From JAZUOT01 sp045604805 (lineage in GTDB: Bacteria; Bacillota; Clostridia; Oscillospirales; Acutalibacteraceae): a stretch of DNA of 31,231 bases. The stretch is from the NCBI GenBank assembly GCA_045604805.1, contig JAZUOT010000054.1:1-31231 (forward strand), written 5' to 3'. Both the position numbers and the translations under genes were made by a program. The notes beneath the pieces are model-generated. The model had not been told where the DNA came from and ran no database searches. It worked only from the letters and a program-made list of their open reading frames with translations. The first letter of the stretch is position 1. Every line of letters begins with the position of its first letter. This document shows, in pieces, positions 8,887 through 17,446 of this stretch.

Positions 8887-9585
8887 TTAAATACAAAATA
8901 AATGATCTCCTATGGTACTTATCACCGGTCTTGAACGTATCCAAGCATTTGTAGCTTTGTCAGGATTGTAATAATAAATAGCTCCGCCTGTGGGATCTAT
9001 GCCATTCAATGCATCGCGAGCTGCTTGTCTGGCAGAATCAGTAACTTCTTCATTTATTTGACCATCTGTCATGCAACTAAACGCACCTGGTTCATAGACT
9101 ACCCCAGCCAAACTATTTGGAAAAGATGGATGTTCAATTCTATTTAAGATAACAGCACCAACTGCAACTTGGCCATTGTATGGTTCCCCTCTTGATTCAG
9201 CAGATATAACTTTTGCTAGCAAAGCTTCATCATCTGATCCATAAGTACCAACACCGATATTGCTTACGATCCCCAATGCATTTAACGTATTTGGTCCAGC
9301 TATACCGTCTGCAACTAATCCGTTTTGCCTTTGAAATTCTAAAACGGCATTTTTAGTTTGTTTGCCAAATATACCATCTATATTCCCTGCGTACAGGCCC
9401 CTATCCTTTAGCTTGCTCTGTATATTTCTAACCTCTTCTCCGCATGAACCCTGTTTGGAAAGTGCATAAGCGGTACTTTTAAATTTGTGATTATTTTGTT
9501 TTATATTTGGTAAACCACACATAAGCATAGTAACTACTAAAATATTGACCAGCAAGACTATAAATATTTTCCATAAATTTTTCAT
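8887..9585 (-). CDS. sleB: Spore cortex-lytic enzyme SleB
   Basis: 232-aa exported enzyme. An N-terminal hydrophobic signal/anchor (residues 5-24) is followed by a peptidoglycan-binding type 1 domain (about 46-103, with IDGIFGKQTKNAVLEFQ). The SleB/CwlJ hydrolase domain covers about 118-232, with VISAESRGEPYNGQVAVGAV. Glu130 in the ISAESRGE motif is the expected catalytic residue. SleB is a lytic transglycosylase that degrades cortex peptidoglycan containing muramic-delta-lactam during germination. It is made in the forespore under sigma-G in Bacillus; I could not assign a sigma-G promoter here. The start is supported by CAGGGGGAAACAG just upstream. No ypeB partner follows; the next genes are the TauE/SafE pair. 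Confidence 0.92.
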   Translation of the reverse strand: MKNLWKIFIVLLVNILVVTMLMCGLPNIKQNNHKFKSTAYALSKQGSCGEEVRNIQSKLKDRGLYAGNIDGIFGKQTKNAVLEFQRQNGLVADGIAGPNTLNALGIVSNIGVGTYGSDDEALLAKVISAESRGEPYNGQVAVGAVILNRIEHPSFPNSLAGVVYEPGAFSCMTDGQINEEVTDSARQAARDALNGIDPTGGAIYYYNPDKATNAWIRSRPVISTIGDHLFCI

Positions 9586-9729
9586 TCTGTTTCCCCCTGG
9601 CTTTTCAAAAGATATATTTTAGTTTAACTTTTAAATTACATGATATTCTTTTTTTGACAGCATAAAAAGAGATGAGCTATCATGTAGTCAGTGTGATTTT
9701 TAGAAATCCAGGGAAAATAGGGGGGTGGC

Positions 9730-9753
9730 TTTAGTTCTGAATTTGGAACTAAA
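9730..9753 (+). promoter_or_regulatory. Hairpin between distant Shine-Dalgarno and start codon
   Basis: TTTAGTTC (9730-9737) pairs perfectly with GAACTAAA (9746-9753). A purine-rich GGGGGG tract lies before it (about 9720-9725), but none lies in the normal place before ATG 9760. Folding would bring that tract nearer to the start, so the hairpin may influence translation of the phosphoesterase gene. Confidence 0.4.
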
Positions 9754-9759
9754 ATTGAA

Positions 9760-10455
9760 ATGTCTTTATATGCAATATCAGATTTGCACTTAGCCTTATT
9801 TAACAAAGAAAAAAATATGGAGGCATTCAGAGGCTGGGCAAATTATGTCCAGAGAATAGAAAAAAATTGGAAAGCACTTGTTAAAGAAGATGATGAGGTT
9901 GTTGTTGCGGGTGATATATCATGGGCACTAAAATTAAAAGATTCTAAAGATGATCTTGCCTTTTTAAATGCTTTGCCTGGACGGAAAATATTATTAAAAG
10001 GGAATCACGATCTGTGGTGGAGCACTAAAAAAAAGGTTGAAGATTTTTTTGCTGAAAATAATTTTAATACTTTAAAATTGTTATACAACACAGCCTGTGT
10101 TTCCAATAATGTTGCTATATGTGGAAGCAGGGGTTGGCTTTATGACTCTGAAAATAAAGATGATAGAAAGATTTTACTGCGCGAAGCAGGTCGCCTAGAG
10201 TTTTCATTGAAGGATAGCCTAAGATTTGGTTTAGAAACAATCGCTTTTTTGCATTATCCTCCTGTTTATTCTGAGTTTAAAGTTCAGGAGATCTTAGATG
10301 TTCTAAAAAAATATAATATTAAAAAATGTTATTTTGGTCACATTCACGGTAGTATAGCCTCAAAGGTAGCTTCTACAGCCTCGTATGAAGATATAAAATT
10401 TCAGTTAATTTCAGCAGATAGTTGTAATTTTACTCCCATCTTAGTAAAAAAATGA
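9760..10455 (+). CDS. Calcineurin-like metallophosphoesterase
   Basis: 231-aa cytoplasmic phosphohydrolase with all the metal-binding motifs of the calcineurin-like superfamily: DLH (8-10), GD (51-52), GNHD (81-84), His165 in HYPP, and GHIHG (193-197). Proteins of this subtype are common in Firmicutes, usually annotated only as predicted phosphohydrolases; the natural substrate is unknown. The ATG at 9760 is the only start giving the full N-terminal DLH motif, yet no ribosome-binding site lies at normal distance (see the hairpin just upstream). It is followed 91 bp later by the superoxide dismutase gene, with no strong terminator between. Confidence 0.88.
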   Translation: MSLYAISDLHLALFNKEKNMEAFRGWANYVQRIEKNWKALVKEDDEVVVAGDISWALKLKDSKDDLAFLNALPGRKILLKGNHDLWWSTKKKVEDFFAENNFNTLKLLYNTACVSNNVAICGSRGWLYDSENKDDRKILLREAGRLEFSLKDSLRFGLETIAFLHYPPVYSEFKVQEILDVLKKYNIKKCYFGHIHGSIASKVASTASYEDIKFQLISADSCNFTPILVKK

Positions 10456-10546
10456 TTTATAGTATTTTGGCAATCATTTATTCATATAACTATCTTAGAA
10501 GGATTTTTGATTCTATCTTTAACAGCAGAGTAAGGGAGTAATATTG

Positions 10547-11206
10547 ATGATGATTGTTAATGAACAATACCCATTCGAGTTAAAATCTTTACCGTATGAT
10601 TATAGTGCATTAGAACCGTTCATAGACACTAGGACAATGCAAATACACTACAATAAGCATCTAAAAACTTATATAAATAATTTAAATAATATATTGAAAG
10701 ATTATCCTAAATTACAAAGTTTTTCTTTGGAAAAACTAATACGCAACAATAGGTATCTTCCATTGAATATACGAAATGATGTCAAAAACAACGCAGGTGG
10801 AGTATATAACCATAGCCTGTATTTTCAATCTATGGCACCAAATGCTAAACATACTGCAATAGGAAAGTTAAAAGAAAGTATAGATGAGGAATTTTATTCA
10901 TTCGGAGAATTCTTATCAAAATTCAAACAAGTTGCGCTAAATTGTTTTGGTTCCGGTTATGCATGGCTCTTAGTGGATAAATTGGGAAAACTTAGTATAA
11001 AGTCTTCTCCAAATCAGGATATACCTTTTAATATGCAGATGTCACCAGTTTTTTTAATAGATGTTTGGGAACATGCATATTATTTAAAATATCAGAACAG
11101 GAGAGCAGAATATATTGATAATTGGTTCAACTTGCTAAACTGGGAACAGGCGGAGGTTAATTTTTTGAAAGCAACTAAGCTTAGAGCTAATATGCAGTGC
11201 AGATAA
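10547..11206 (+). CDS. sodA: Fe/Mn superoxide dismutase
   Basis: 219-aa enzyme converting superoxide to oxygen and hydrogen peroxide. The four metal ligands are present: His34 (QIHYNKH), His89 (GVYNHSLYF), and Asp172 and His176 (LIDVWEHAYYL). The second-sphere tyrosine after the first ligand (Tyr42) is kept. Two usual positions differ: KHH is KHL, and the FGSGWAWL box reads FGSGYAWL. Fe or Mn preference cannot be told safely. AAGGGAG lies eight bases before ATG 10547, which decides the start over a TTG three bases upstream. A strong terminator follows at 11279. It is probably an aerotolerance gene in an anaerobe; some Bacillus SODs also act in spore-coat assembly. Confidence 0.9.
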   Translation: MMIVNEQYPFELKSLPYDYSALEPFIDTRTMQIHYNKHLKTYINNLNNILKDYPKLQSFSLEKLIRNNRYLPLNIRNDVKNNAGGVYNHSLYFQSMAPNAKHTAIGKLKESIDEEFYSFGEFLSKFKQVALNCFGSGYAWLLVDKLGKLSIKSSPNQDIPFNMQMSPVFLIDVWEHAYYLKYQNRRAEYIDNWFNLLNWEQAEVNFLKATKLRANMQCR

Positions 11207-11278
11207 ATACTGTAAGATGAATTTATAAATAAAAAAATTGCTCACTCCTGGAAACCACGAAAAATAAAATAAAGAATC

Positions 11279-11353
11279 AGCCAAAACATCGAAAAAAGAG
11301 GAAAAGGGTAGTCTGAGTACTCATTTTTTTGATGTTTTGGCTATTTTTTTTTT
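11279..11353 (+). terminator. Terminator after sodA
   Basis: AGCCAAAACATC (11279-11290) pairs with GATGTTTTGGCT (11331-11342). The stem is extended inward by an A6/T6 pairing after a one-base bulge, and a run of T (11344-11353) follows. The large loop contains a second small palindrome, GAGTACTC. Confidence 0.85.
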
Positions 11354-11489
11354 GGGGATTCCACCTAGATTTTTTTGACAATGTACATGAATATGCCAAG
11401 CTTCGGCAAAATAATCATACACAATTTAATTATCTTTATTTTAAGAGGTTTTTTAATAAACATGACAATTATGAGGGATGTGTATACAT

Positions 11490-11822
11490 ATGGATGTTGA
11501 AATAATAAGTAAGGAAGATACTATGGATGCCATTTTGTGGGGAGATATAGATCATCATACTTCTCAAAATATTCGCATGACTATAGACAATGCCGTCCAA
11601 GAAAAACTTCCTAAGCTTTTGAATATTGATTTTAAAAATGTTGACTTTATGGATAGTTCGGGAATTGGACTAATAATGGGCAGATACAAAAAGATGGATT
11701 CTATAGGCGGAAAACTGCTTGTTGTAAATGTTCCACACTATATAGCCAGAGTTATTAGACTTTCTGGCTTAGATCAACTAGGAGTATTGAGAAATAATAG
11801 AAAAAAGGGTGAAATCAAATGA
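11490..11822 (+). CDS. spoIIAA: Anti-sigma F factor antagonist SpoIIAA
   Basis: 110-aa STAS-domain protein. The phosphorylation site reads FMDSSGIGLIMGRY, where Ser56 matches the Ser58 that SpoIIAB phosphorylates in Bacillus. Unphosphorylated SpoIIAA binds SpoIIAB and frees sigma-F in the forespore. The start at 11490 is chosen over an in-frame ATG at 11478 because GAGGGATG (11473-11480) gives a proper ribosome-binding site only for the later one. It is first in an operon with spoIIAB (4-bp ATGA overlap) and sigF. A weak sigma-H-like arrangement (AGAGGTTTT, then GACAATT) lies about 11444-11470, but I would not rely on it. Confidence 0.95.
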   Translation: MDVEIISKEDTMDAILWGDIDHHTSQNIRMTIDNAVQEKLPKLLNIDFKNVDFMDSSGIGLIMGRYKKMDSIGGKLLVVNVPHYIARVIRLSGLDQLGVLRNNRKKGEIK

Positions 11823-12274
11823 ATAATGATGTTACAAATGAAGTAAGTTTAAAGTTGGAAAGTCGTTCTGTGAATGAAAGTTTCGCAAGAACAGCAGTAT
11901 CTGCCTTTGTGTGTCAATTAGATCCTACGATAGATGAACTAACTGATATAAAAACTGCGGTAAGTGAGGCTGTTACAAACTGCATTGTCCACGCTTATAA
12001 GGAAAGTTTGGGAATAATATACATAATAATAAGCTTGAAAGCAAGGAAAGTTAAAATAAAAATAAAAGATAAAGGCTGTGGTATAGAAAATATAGAAAAA
12101 GCTATGGAACCTATGTACACAACTGCAGGTGGGGAAAGAGCTGGGCTCGGTTTTGCGGTAATGCAAAGTTTTATGGACAAACTTAAAGTCAATTCGAAAC
12201 CTGGTGTAGGGACTACCATAATAATGGAAAAAAATTTATTAGGTAGAATAAGCACAAAAAATGAACAAGGATAA
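11819..12274 (+). CDS. spoIIAB: Anti-sigma F factor / serine kinase SpoIIAB
   Basis: 151-aa GHKL-type kinase that binds sigma-F and phosphorylates SpoIIAA. The ATP-binding boxes are intact: N-box EAVTNCIVHAY (Glu50, Asn54, His58), G1 box DKGCGIE (84-90) and G2 box GERAGLGFAVM (105-115). It starts at the ATGA overlapping the spoIIAA stop and overlaps sigF by 14 bp, so all three proteins are tightly coupled, as their stoichiometric switch requires. Confidence 0.95.
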   Translation: MNNDVTNEVSLKLESRSVNESFARTAVSAFVCQLDPTIDELTDIKTAVSEAVTNCIVHAYKESLGIIYIIISLKARKVKIKIKDKGCGIENIEKAMEPMYTTAGGERAGLGFAVMQSFMDKLKVNSKPGVGTTIIMEKNLLGRISTKNEQG

Positions 12275-12923
12275 AATTCAGTTAAGTAAGGAAAATATGG
12301 GCCTTGTTCACGCTTGTGCAAAAAGGTTTAAGGATAAGGGAATAGAATATGACGATCTTTTTCAGGCTGGATGTGAAGGTTTAGTTAAGGCTATAAATAG
12401 GTTTGATATAGAACGCGGAGTCAAATTTTCTACCTATGCAATACCTGTAATACTTGGGGAAATAAAAAAATTATTCCGCGAAGGAGGCAGTGTAAAAGTC
12501 AGCAGAACATTAAAAGAACTTTCTCTTGCAGCTACAAGAGAAAGCAATAAATTTACTATAAAAAATCAAAGACCTCCCACAATAAATGAACTTTCTGAAA
12601 TTTTGGGAGTAGATGTGCATCAAATAGTTATGGCACTTAATGCTTTGATATTACCACTTTCTCTATCTGGAACAAATAAAGATGACGGGGAAGAAGCAAA
12701 GGAAATAGATATTCCTGTCGAAGAATGTGATATATTAGCTGAAAAAATAGCCCTGAAAGAATCTCTTTTGAATTTAAAAGACAAAGATAGAAGTATAATA
12801 ATACTGCGTTTTTTTAAAGATTTTACTCAATCGAAAACCGCTAAACTCCTCGGAATGAGTCAAGTGCAAATTTCACGAAAAGAGAAAAAAATATTGTCAG
12901 AACTTCGACAAAAATTAATCTGA
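12261..12923 (+). CDS. sigF: Forespore sigma factor F, short N-terminus
   Basis: 220-aa sigma-70 family factor controlling early forespore genes. Region 2 is clear (YDDLFQAGCEGLVKAINRFD, VKFSTYAIPVILGEIKK), as are GSVKVSRTLKEL at the region 2/3 boundary and the region 4.2 helix-turn-helix (TQSKTAKLLGMSQVQISR). Against my recollection of Bacillus SigF (255 aa), the protein starts almost at the NM-LV segment of region 2.1 and lacks roughly the first 28 residues. An in-frame stop at 12249 prevents an upstream start in this frame. There is no strong ribosome-binding site, which fits translational coupling to spoIIAB. A loss at the N-terminus, rather than a sequencing error, is suggested but not proven. 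Confidence 0.93.
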   Translation: MNKDKIQLSKENMGLVHACAKRFKDKGIEYDDLFQAGCEGLVKAINRFDIERGVKFSTYAIPVILGEIKKLFREGGSVKVSRTLKELSLAATRESNKFTIKNQRPPTINELSEILGVDVHQIVMALNALILPLSLSGTNKDDGEEAKEIDIPVEECDILAEKIALKESLLNLKDKDRSIIILRFFKDFTQSKTAKLLGMSQVQISRKEKKILSELRQKLI

Positions 12924-12985
12924 AATTTGCGATTTGAAAATTAGACAAGAAAACCATTCAATTAACTTACTTTTTTACGAAGTCT

Positions 12986-15691
12986 TTATTGGTCGTCGTC
13001 TGGCAAGTATTCTGAGTCTTGATTAAAAAAGTCTGATTTTTTGGACAATTCATACGCATTCTTCAACGAATATTCTACAAGCGCTTTTAGCCGTTCTAAT
13101 AGCTGCTCACAATTAACTTCGCTAGATGTTTGTTGCGCATTTATTCCGTTATCCCGCAATATTTTTATCACATATCTATCTAGAGTAAGCTCCGAATTTA
13201 TTTCTAAAATTCTCATTTGAGCACGAATGTTTATCTCACTCAGCAAAACGAACATAAGATTTATTTTATGGTAGAAATAAGTATACATACTTTGAGCAAG
13301 CCCTGTCTTATCCACAGAATATACCACATAATCTTGGTTACGCAATTTACGTATTGCGTCAAATGAACGGTTCTTTTTATTTTTTATCAAGTCAGAAAAA
13401 TGATTTTTTAATTGTTCCACCATATCAAGATCTGCACTTAGAGACATAAGTTCCCTTCTTGAAGATTGTGGTATGATTTTCTCTGAATAAGATTGTATGC
13501 ATTTTACTATACTATTTATCTTAACTTTATCACACTTACCTTCAAGCACACTTTCTATAGTACTACATACATGTGAAATTTTGCTTTCAATGTTTAAAAC
13601 AGTTTCATTTTTTTCAAAATCACGGATATTTTTTCGAAAGCTTGCAGTTGCGTTGTCAATAATTCTAGACTCTCTTTCGATATCAACAAGAAAGAATGGT
13701 TGCGTACTTTTTTCATATACGTGAAATATCCTTTGCTTGACGCAACACAGATCAAAGAATCTGTATCTTAGATTATGCATTAATTCTAATAGCAGCGGGG
13801 CGTTACACGGAACAAGTGACATTGAATCACACAATCTCTTCAGTTGTTCTAGTAACGGTTGCGTATTAAATTCATTGGGTAAGCCGAGCAGTTGCGTACG
13901 CTTTGAGTCCCAAAAAGAAGCGTTAGTTTTTGGAGATACACGAGTAATCGAAGGCGAACTCTTTTTGAGGTACGGACTAAACGTAGGATAATGATCATAT
14001 TTAGATAAATCCGGCAAAAAGAAAAGTACATTGGCAGTATATAAGAACGAAGCATCCTTACAAATACGCTTTGGAGCTTTAAAATTAAAGCTATCGGTAG
14101 ATAAAACTTTATCCAGATTATTTTCACATTCTACCATAGTATCTAGAATAGAAATCATATCATCTACTAGATTAGCATCCAGGCCATTAGTTACTTCATT
14201 GGAAATCTCAATGAACAAAGTTTTCAACGATTCTATCAGTACCGCAAACTCTGTTTCACTTATGTCTTCCTCTTTTTCTAGCCTCTCCACCTTTTTACTT
14301 ACTACACATCTCCAGGTAAGTTCAGGATTGAAGTTACGATTATAATAGCGACTATTAAATTCATCCAATTCTCTATTAGGTCTAGGCGGCTTTGGCGATG
14401 GTATTTTGGAGTTCGATGATTCCTCATCCCCCCCTACTGAACATTTCGATCGAAAATGGAACCTCCTATGATAACTAGCATTTCCTTCCCAATGTGAAAG
14501 CAAATTCGTAAATGTACTAACAACATCAGGCGGGGCATCCACATCTAAAGTCGGTTCATAAAAATAAAGCATTTCATTTCTTTCTCGTTCCCTATGTTCC
14601 ATAGGTACCCCATTAAGTTCCCTTTCAACCTCATCACGCATACTTTCAGCTATACGTGTTAGATCTTGCAATTCGAATATACGCCAACTAATGAAGCCAA
14701 GAAAAGCATTAGCAATATCCTTCGATAATAATTTAAAAGTGTCTATATTTTCTAAATTGTGCACGAAATGCAATAACTCTGGAACACTTGTATTGTTGGC
14801 AGAACAAATGACAGGAATATCATTTAGCCCTTGATCATTATCAAGTAGCAAACGAATAACTACGTCAAAATTTTCAGCTGATATAAGATGAGGATTCTTT
14901 ATAAGGGTCATAAGGCGATGGTACGTTGACGTACAGTACAAGGGCATTATATTAATATCCACCCTTACAAAGTTTGTAAATTCTTCTTTTTGGGATAAAG
15001 AAATTGCTATTGAAGGGGGAATGGTATCTACAAATTTCTGACATACAGATAAATAAAAATCCTTATCGCTATTTTTATTTTTATCTATCAGATGTTCAAT
15101 GATCTCCTGACAAACTTTTTCCTGTATACCATAAGGCGACTTTTCGAAGACGTCGACCATATTACGAGCACGCTTAACTGCCTCACCATAGTTTAAGCTA
15201 GCTTCACACTCATCCAACTTTAACTCGCAAATTAAGTCTTGAATTAAACAATCATCGTCTGATTCGCCGTTCGCTGGTGGCTCTGGCTCTTTAGGCCCTG
15301 GATTTTTATGCTCAACACTGACATTCTCCCAATCAATATCGATGCAATTCATACTATCAGCGAAATCTTTGTCGCCATCGATATCATCCATCCCATCAGT
15401 GAAATCTTTGTCGCCATCGATATCACCCATCCCATCAGTGAAATCTTCGTCGCCATCGATACGCTTCTCTTCGCTTTTATATTCACGCTTTTTGAACATC
15501 CCTCCAGCAACATTATTGAGCTGCTCTATACAAAGACAAGAATTATCAAAATTATTGTTAAAACTCCGCTTTATCCTATGTACTTCATGGTTACTCACAG
15601 TTATTCCTAGCATTCTTAATTTTACTAAAACTTCTTCCTCGTCCCTGCAATCACTAATACATTTTAGCACATCTTTTGTAATCCGTACCAT
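12986..15691 (-). CDS. Large double-glycine-leader protein 2 with Asp-rich repeats
   Basis: 901-aa protein of unknown function. The ATG at 15691 follows GAGGGAT and gives the family N-terminus, replacing an upstream TTG. The leader (residues 1-64) has DCRDEEEVL near position 14 and ends CIEQLNNVAGG; a basic MFKKREYK follows. Next is an acidic block of three 13-residue repeats of the form GDKDFTDGMDDID, whose DxDxD spacing resembles calcium-binding loops, and then a PEPP linker. The remaining ~750 residues are predicted mostly helical, with many charged residues and several Cys, and no recognised domain. Its own promoter is clear. It converges with the sigF operon (62 bp between ends) without an obvious terminator. 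Likely role by analogy with leader-directed export: secreted protein. Mechanism and target are inferred only. Confidence 0.8.
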   Translation of the reverse strand: MVRITKDVLKCISDCRDEEEVLVKLRMLGITVSNHEVHRIKRSFNNNFDNSCLCIEQLNNVAGGMFKKREYKSEEKRIDGDEDFTDGMGDIDGDKDFTDGMDDIDGDKDFADSMNCIDIDWENVSVEHKNPGPKEPEPPANGESDDDCLIQDLICELKLDECEASLNYGEAVKRARNMVDVFEKSPYGIQEKVCQEIIEHLIDKNKNSDKDFYLSVCQKFVDTIPPSIAISLSQKEEFTNFVRVDINIMPLYCTSTYHRLMTLIKNPHLISAENFDVVIRLLLDNDQGLNDIPVICSANNTSVPELLHFVHNLENIDTFKLLSKDIANAFLGFISWRIFELQDLTRIAESMRDEVERELNGVPMEHRERERNEMLYFYEPTLDVDAPPDVVSTFTNLLSHWEGNASYHRRFHFRSKCSVGGDEESSNSKIPSPKPPRPNRELDEFNSRYYNRNFNPELTWRCVVSKKVERLEKEEDISETEFAVLIESLKTLFIEISNEVTNGLDANLVDDMISILDTMVECENNLDKVLSTDSFNFKAPKRICKDASFLYTANVLFFLPDLSKYDHYPTFSPYLKKSSPSITRVSPKTNASFWDSKRTQLLGLPNEFNTQPLLEQLKRLCDSMSLVPCNAPLLLELMHNLRYRFFDLCCVKQRIFHVYEKSTQPFFLVDIERESRIIDNATASFRKNIRDFEKNETVLNIESKISHVCSTIESVLEGKCDKVKINSIVKCIQSYSEKIIPQSSRRELMSLSADLDMVEQLKNHFSDLIKNKKNRSFDAIRKLRNQDYVVYSVDKTGLAQSMYTYFYHKINLMFVLLSEINIRAQMRILEINSELTLDRYVIKILRDNGINAQQTSSEVNCEQLLERLKALVEYSLKNAYELSKKSDFFNQDSEYLPDDDQ
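15345..15462 (-). repeat. 39-bp in-frame tandem repeat in GG-leader gene 2
   Basis: Three copies of a 39-bp unit (copies of GAAATCTT start near 15362, 15401 and 15440 on the plus strand) encode the 13-residue Asp-rich repeat GDKDFTDGMDDID. Multiples of three keep the frame. Confidence 0.85.
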
Positions 15692-15729
15692 AAAATAATA
15701 TCCCTCACAAACATAACACAACTGCTATC

Positions 15730-15758
15730 ATTATATATCTATGAAAATATGAAGTAAA
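15730..15758 (-). promoter_or_regulatory. Promoter of GG-leader gene 2
   Basis: On the minus strand, TTTACT (15758-15753), a 17-bp spacer and a perfect TATAAT (15735-15730). The start codon is at 15691. Confidence 0.75.
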
Positions 15759-15774
15759 GGTCGTGTAAAAAAAC

Positions 15775-15804
15775 TTGACAATTATATTACTGATGTGTTA
15801 ACAT
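15775..15804 (+). promoter_or_regulatory. Promoter of tRNA-Met/tRNA-Glu
   Basis: A perfect TTGACA (15775-15780) with TAACAT (15799-15804) 18 bp downstream. tRNA-Met begins 13 bp later. Confidence 0.65.
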
Positions 15805-15816
15805 AGCAAATGTTGT

Positions 15817-15893
15817 GGCGGCATAGCTCAGTTGGCTAGAGCATTCGGTTCATACCCGAAGCGTCGATGGTTCAAGTCCATTTGCCGCTACCA
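15817..15893 (+). tRNA. tRNA-Met (anticodon CAT), elongator type
   Basis: Acceptor GGCGGCA pairs with TGCCGCT (first pair G-U). The anticodon stem is TTCGG/CCGAA with loop TTCATAC, the T-arm contains GGTTCAAGTCC, and CCA is encoded. Its resemblance to clostridial elongator Met tRNAs favours that over the initiator or an Ile(CAT) tRNA. Confidence 0.95.
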
Positions 15894-15903
15894 TCGTTGA
15901 GTT

Positions 15904-15978
15904 GGCCCGATGGTCAAGCGGTTAAGACACCGCCCTTTCACGGCGGAAACACGAGTTCGATTCTCGTTCGGGTCACCA
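15904..15978 (+). tRNA. tRNA-Glu (anticodon TTC)
   Basis: Acceptor GGCCCGA pairs with TCGGGTC, the anticodon stem is CCGCC/GGCGG with loop CTTTCAC, and the T-loop is TTCGATT. CCA is encoded. It is separated from tRNA-Met by 10 bp, so one transcript is likely. Confidence 0.97.
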
Positions 15979-16085
15979 CATTTTTTAAAATTTTTGTTGG
16001 AAAATTTAGCGTATTAATGTAGAATAACCATTAATGTAGTTCTGCTTAGTACGTTTTTTTTATTTTGTTTTCGGAAGGCGATAAT

Positions 16086-17426
16086 ATGTCGGTAAAATTC
16101 AATACTAAATATCTTGAAGCTTTTATTTCAAATCATGAATTAGAAGCTATAGTTCCACAGGTGAAGGCAGCTCATGGAACATTACACGAAAAAAACGGTT
16201 TAGGTAATGATTTTCTTGGTTGGCTCGATTTACCAGTAAATTACGATAAAGAAGAATTTAGTCGCATAAAAGATTGTGCTAAAAAAATCTGTTCTAATTC
16301 AGATATATTTATTGTAATAGGAATAGGAGGATCGTATTTAGGAGCAAGAGCTGCTATAGAATTTCTTAAATCGCAGTATTACAACTCCATCAAGAAAGAT
16401 ACTCCTGATATATATTTTGTTGGCAATGATATCAGTTCCGATCATTTATCTGAAATTTTGCAGCTATGTGAGGGGAAAGACGTTTCTATAAATATGATAT
16501 CAAAATCTGGAACAACCACTGAACCTGCTATAGCTTTTAGACTTTTCCGTAATTATCTTGAGCACCGGTACGGTAAAGAAGCTTCTAGAGAAAGAATTTA
16601 TTGCACTACAGATAAAGTTAAGGGAACGCTTAAAAAATTAGCTGATACCGAAGGCTATGAAACCTTTGTTGTGCCTGACGATATAGGTGGCCGCTTTTCT
16701 GTGCTTACAGCTGTTGGTCTTTTACCGATCGCTGTTTCAGGTGCAGATATAGATATGCTTATGCAAGGCGCAAGCACTGCTGTGGAAGCTTTTAATGATG
16801 ACAAATTAAACTCAAACGATTGTTATAAATATGCTGCTGTCAGGAATATCCTATACAGGAAGGGCAAAAAAATTGAAGTTTTAGCCTCTTACGAACCCAG
16901 ATTTACGATGATGAGCGAATGGTTCAAGCAGCTATTTGGTGAAAGCGAAGGAAAAGATCACAAGGGTTTATTTCCCGCTTCTGTTATTTTTTCTACAGAT
17001 TTACACTCTATGGGACAATTTATACAGGATGGCAGTAGAGATATTTTCGAAACTGTTGTTAAAATTAACAAAACTAAAACCAATCTGATTATAGAAAATT
17101 CTGATGAGGACATTGACGGGCTGAATTTCCTTTCAGGCAAAAGTATACAATATGTAAACGAAAAGGCTTTTTTGGGTACCGTGCTTGCTCACAGTGATGG
17201 CCAAGTACCTAATGCGGTGATAGAAATTGATGATATAAGTGAGTTTTCACTTGGGTATTTAATTTTCTTTTTTGAGAAAGCTTGCGCAATGTCTGCATAT
17301 CTTCTTGGAGTAAACCCTTTCAATCAACCTGGGGTCGAGGAATATAAAAAAAATATGTTTGCCTTACTGGGTAAACCAGGCTATGAAAGCCAAAAAGACA
17401 ATTTGGAATCCAGGCTAAACGGATAA
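16086..17426 (+). CDS. pgi: Glucose-6-phosphate isomerase
   Basis: 446-aa cytoplasmic enzyme interconverting glucose-6-phosphate and fructose-6-phosphate in glycolysis and gluconeogenesis. Clear signatures: IGIGGSYLGARA, the phosphate-binding ISKSGTTTEPA, DDIGGRFSVLTAVGLLP (PGI signature 1), GESEGKDHKG with the catalytic Glu, and VNPFNQPGVEEYKKN (signature 2). Length fits the short bacterial form. The ATG at 16086 has GGAAGG eight bases upstream; an in-frame TTG at 16065 would put that site inside the gene. A small P-loop gene follows 20 bp later, probably on the same transcript. The 86-bp space before it carries the 10-mer ATTAATGTAG twice, but no convincing promoter. Confidence 0.96.
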   Translation: MSVKFNTKYLEAFISNHELEAIVPQVKAAHGTLHEKNGLGNDFLGWLDLPVNYDKEEFSRIKDCAKKICSNSDIFIVIGIGGSYLGARAAIEFLKSQYYNSIKKDTPDIYFVGNDISSDHLSEILQLCEGKDVSINMISKSGTTTEPAIAFRLFRNYLEHRYGKEASRERIYCTTDKVKGTLKKLADTEGYETFVVPDDIGGRFSVLTAVGLLPIAVSGADIDMLMQGASTAVEAFNDDKLNSNDCYKYAAVRNILYRKGKKIEVLASYEPRFTMMSEWFKQLFGESEGKDHKGLFPASVIFSTDLHSMGQFIQDGSRDIFETVVKINKTKTNLIIENSDEDIDGLNFLSGKSIQYVNEKAFLGTVLAHSDGQVPNAVIEIDDISEFSLGYLIFFFEKACAMSAYLLGVNPFNQPGVEEYKKNMFALLGKPGYESQKDNLESRLNG

Positions 17427-17446
17427 TTTTTTAGGAGGAAACTGAT

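Noticed and set aside
15345..15462. Regular repeats that might suggest a CRISPR array
   Set aside because: The 39-bp units are contiguous, without unique spacers, and lie in frame inside a gene.
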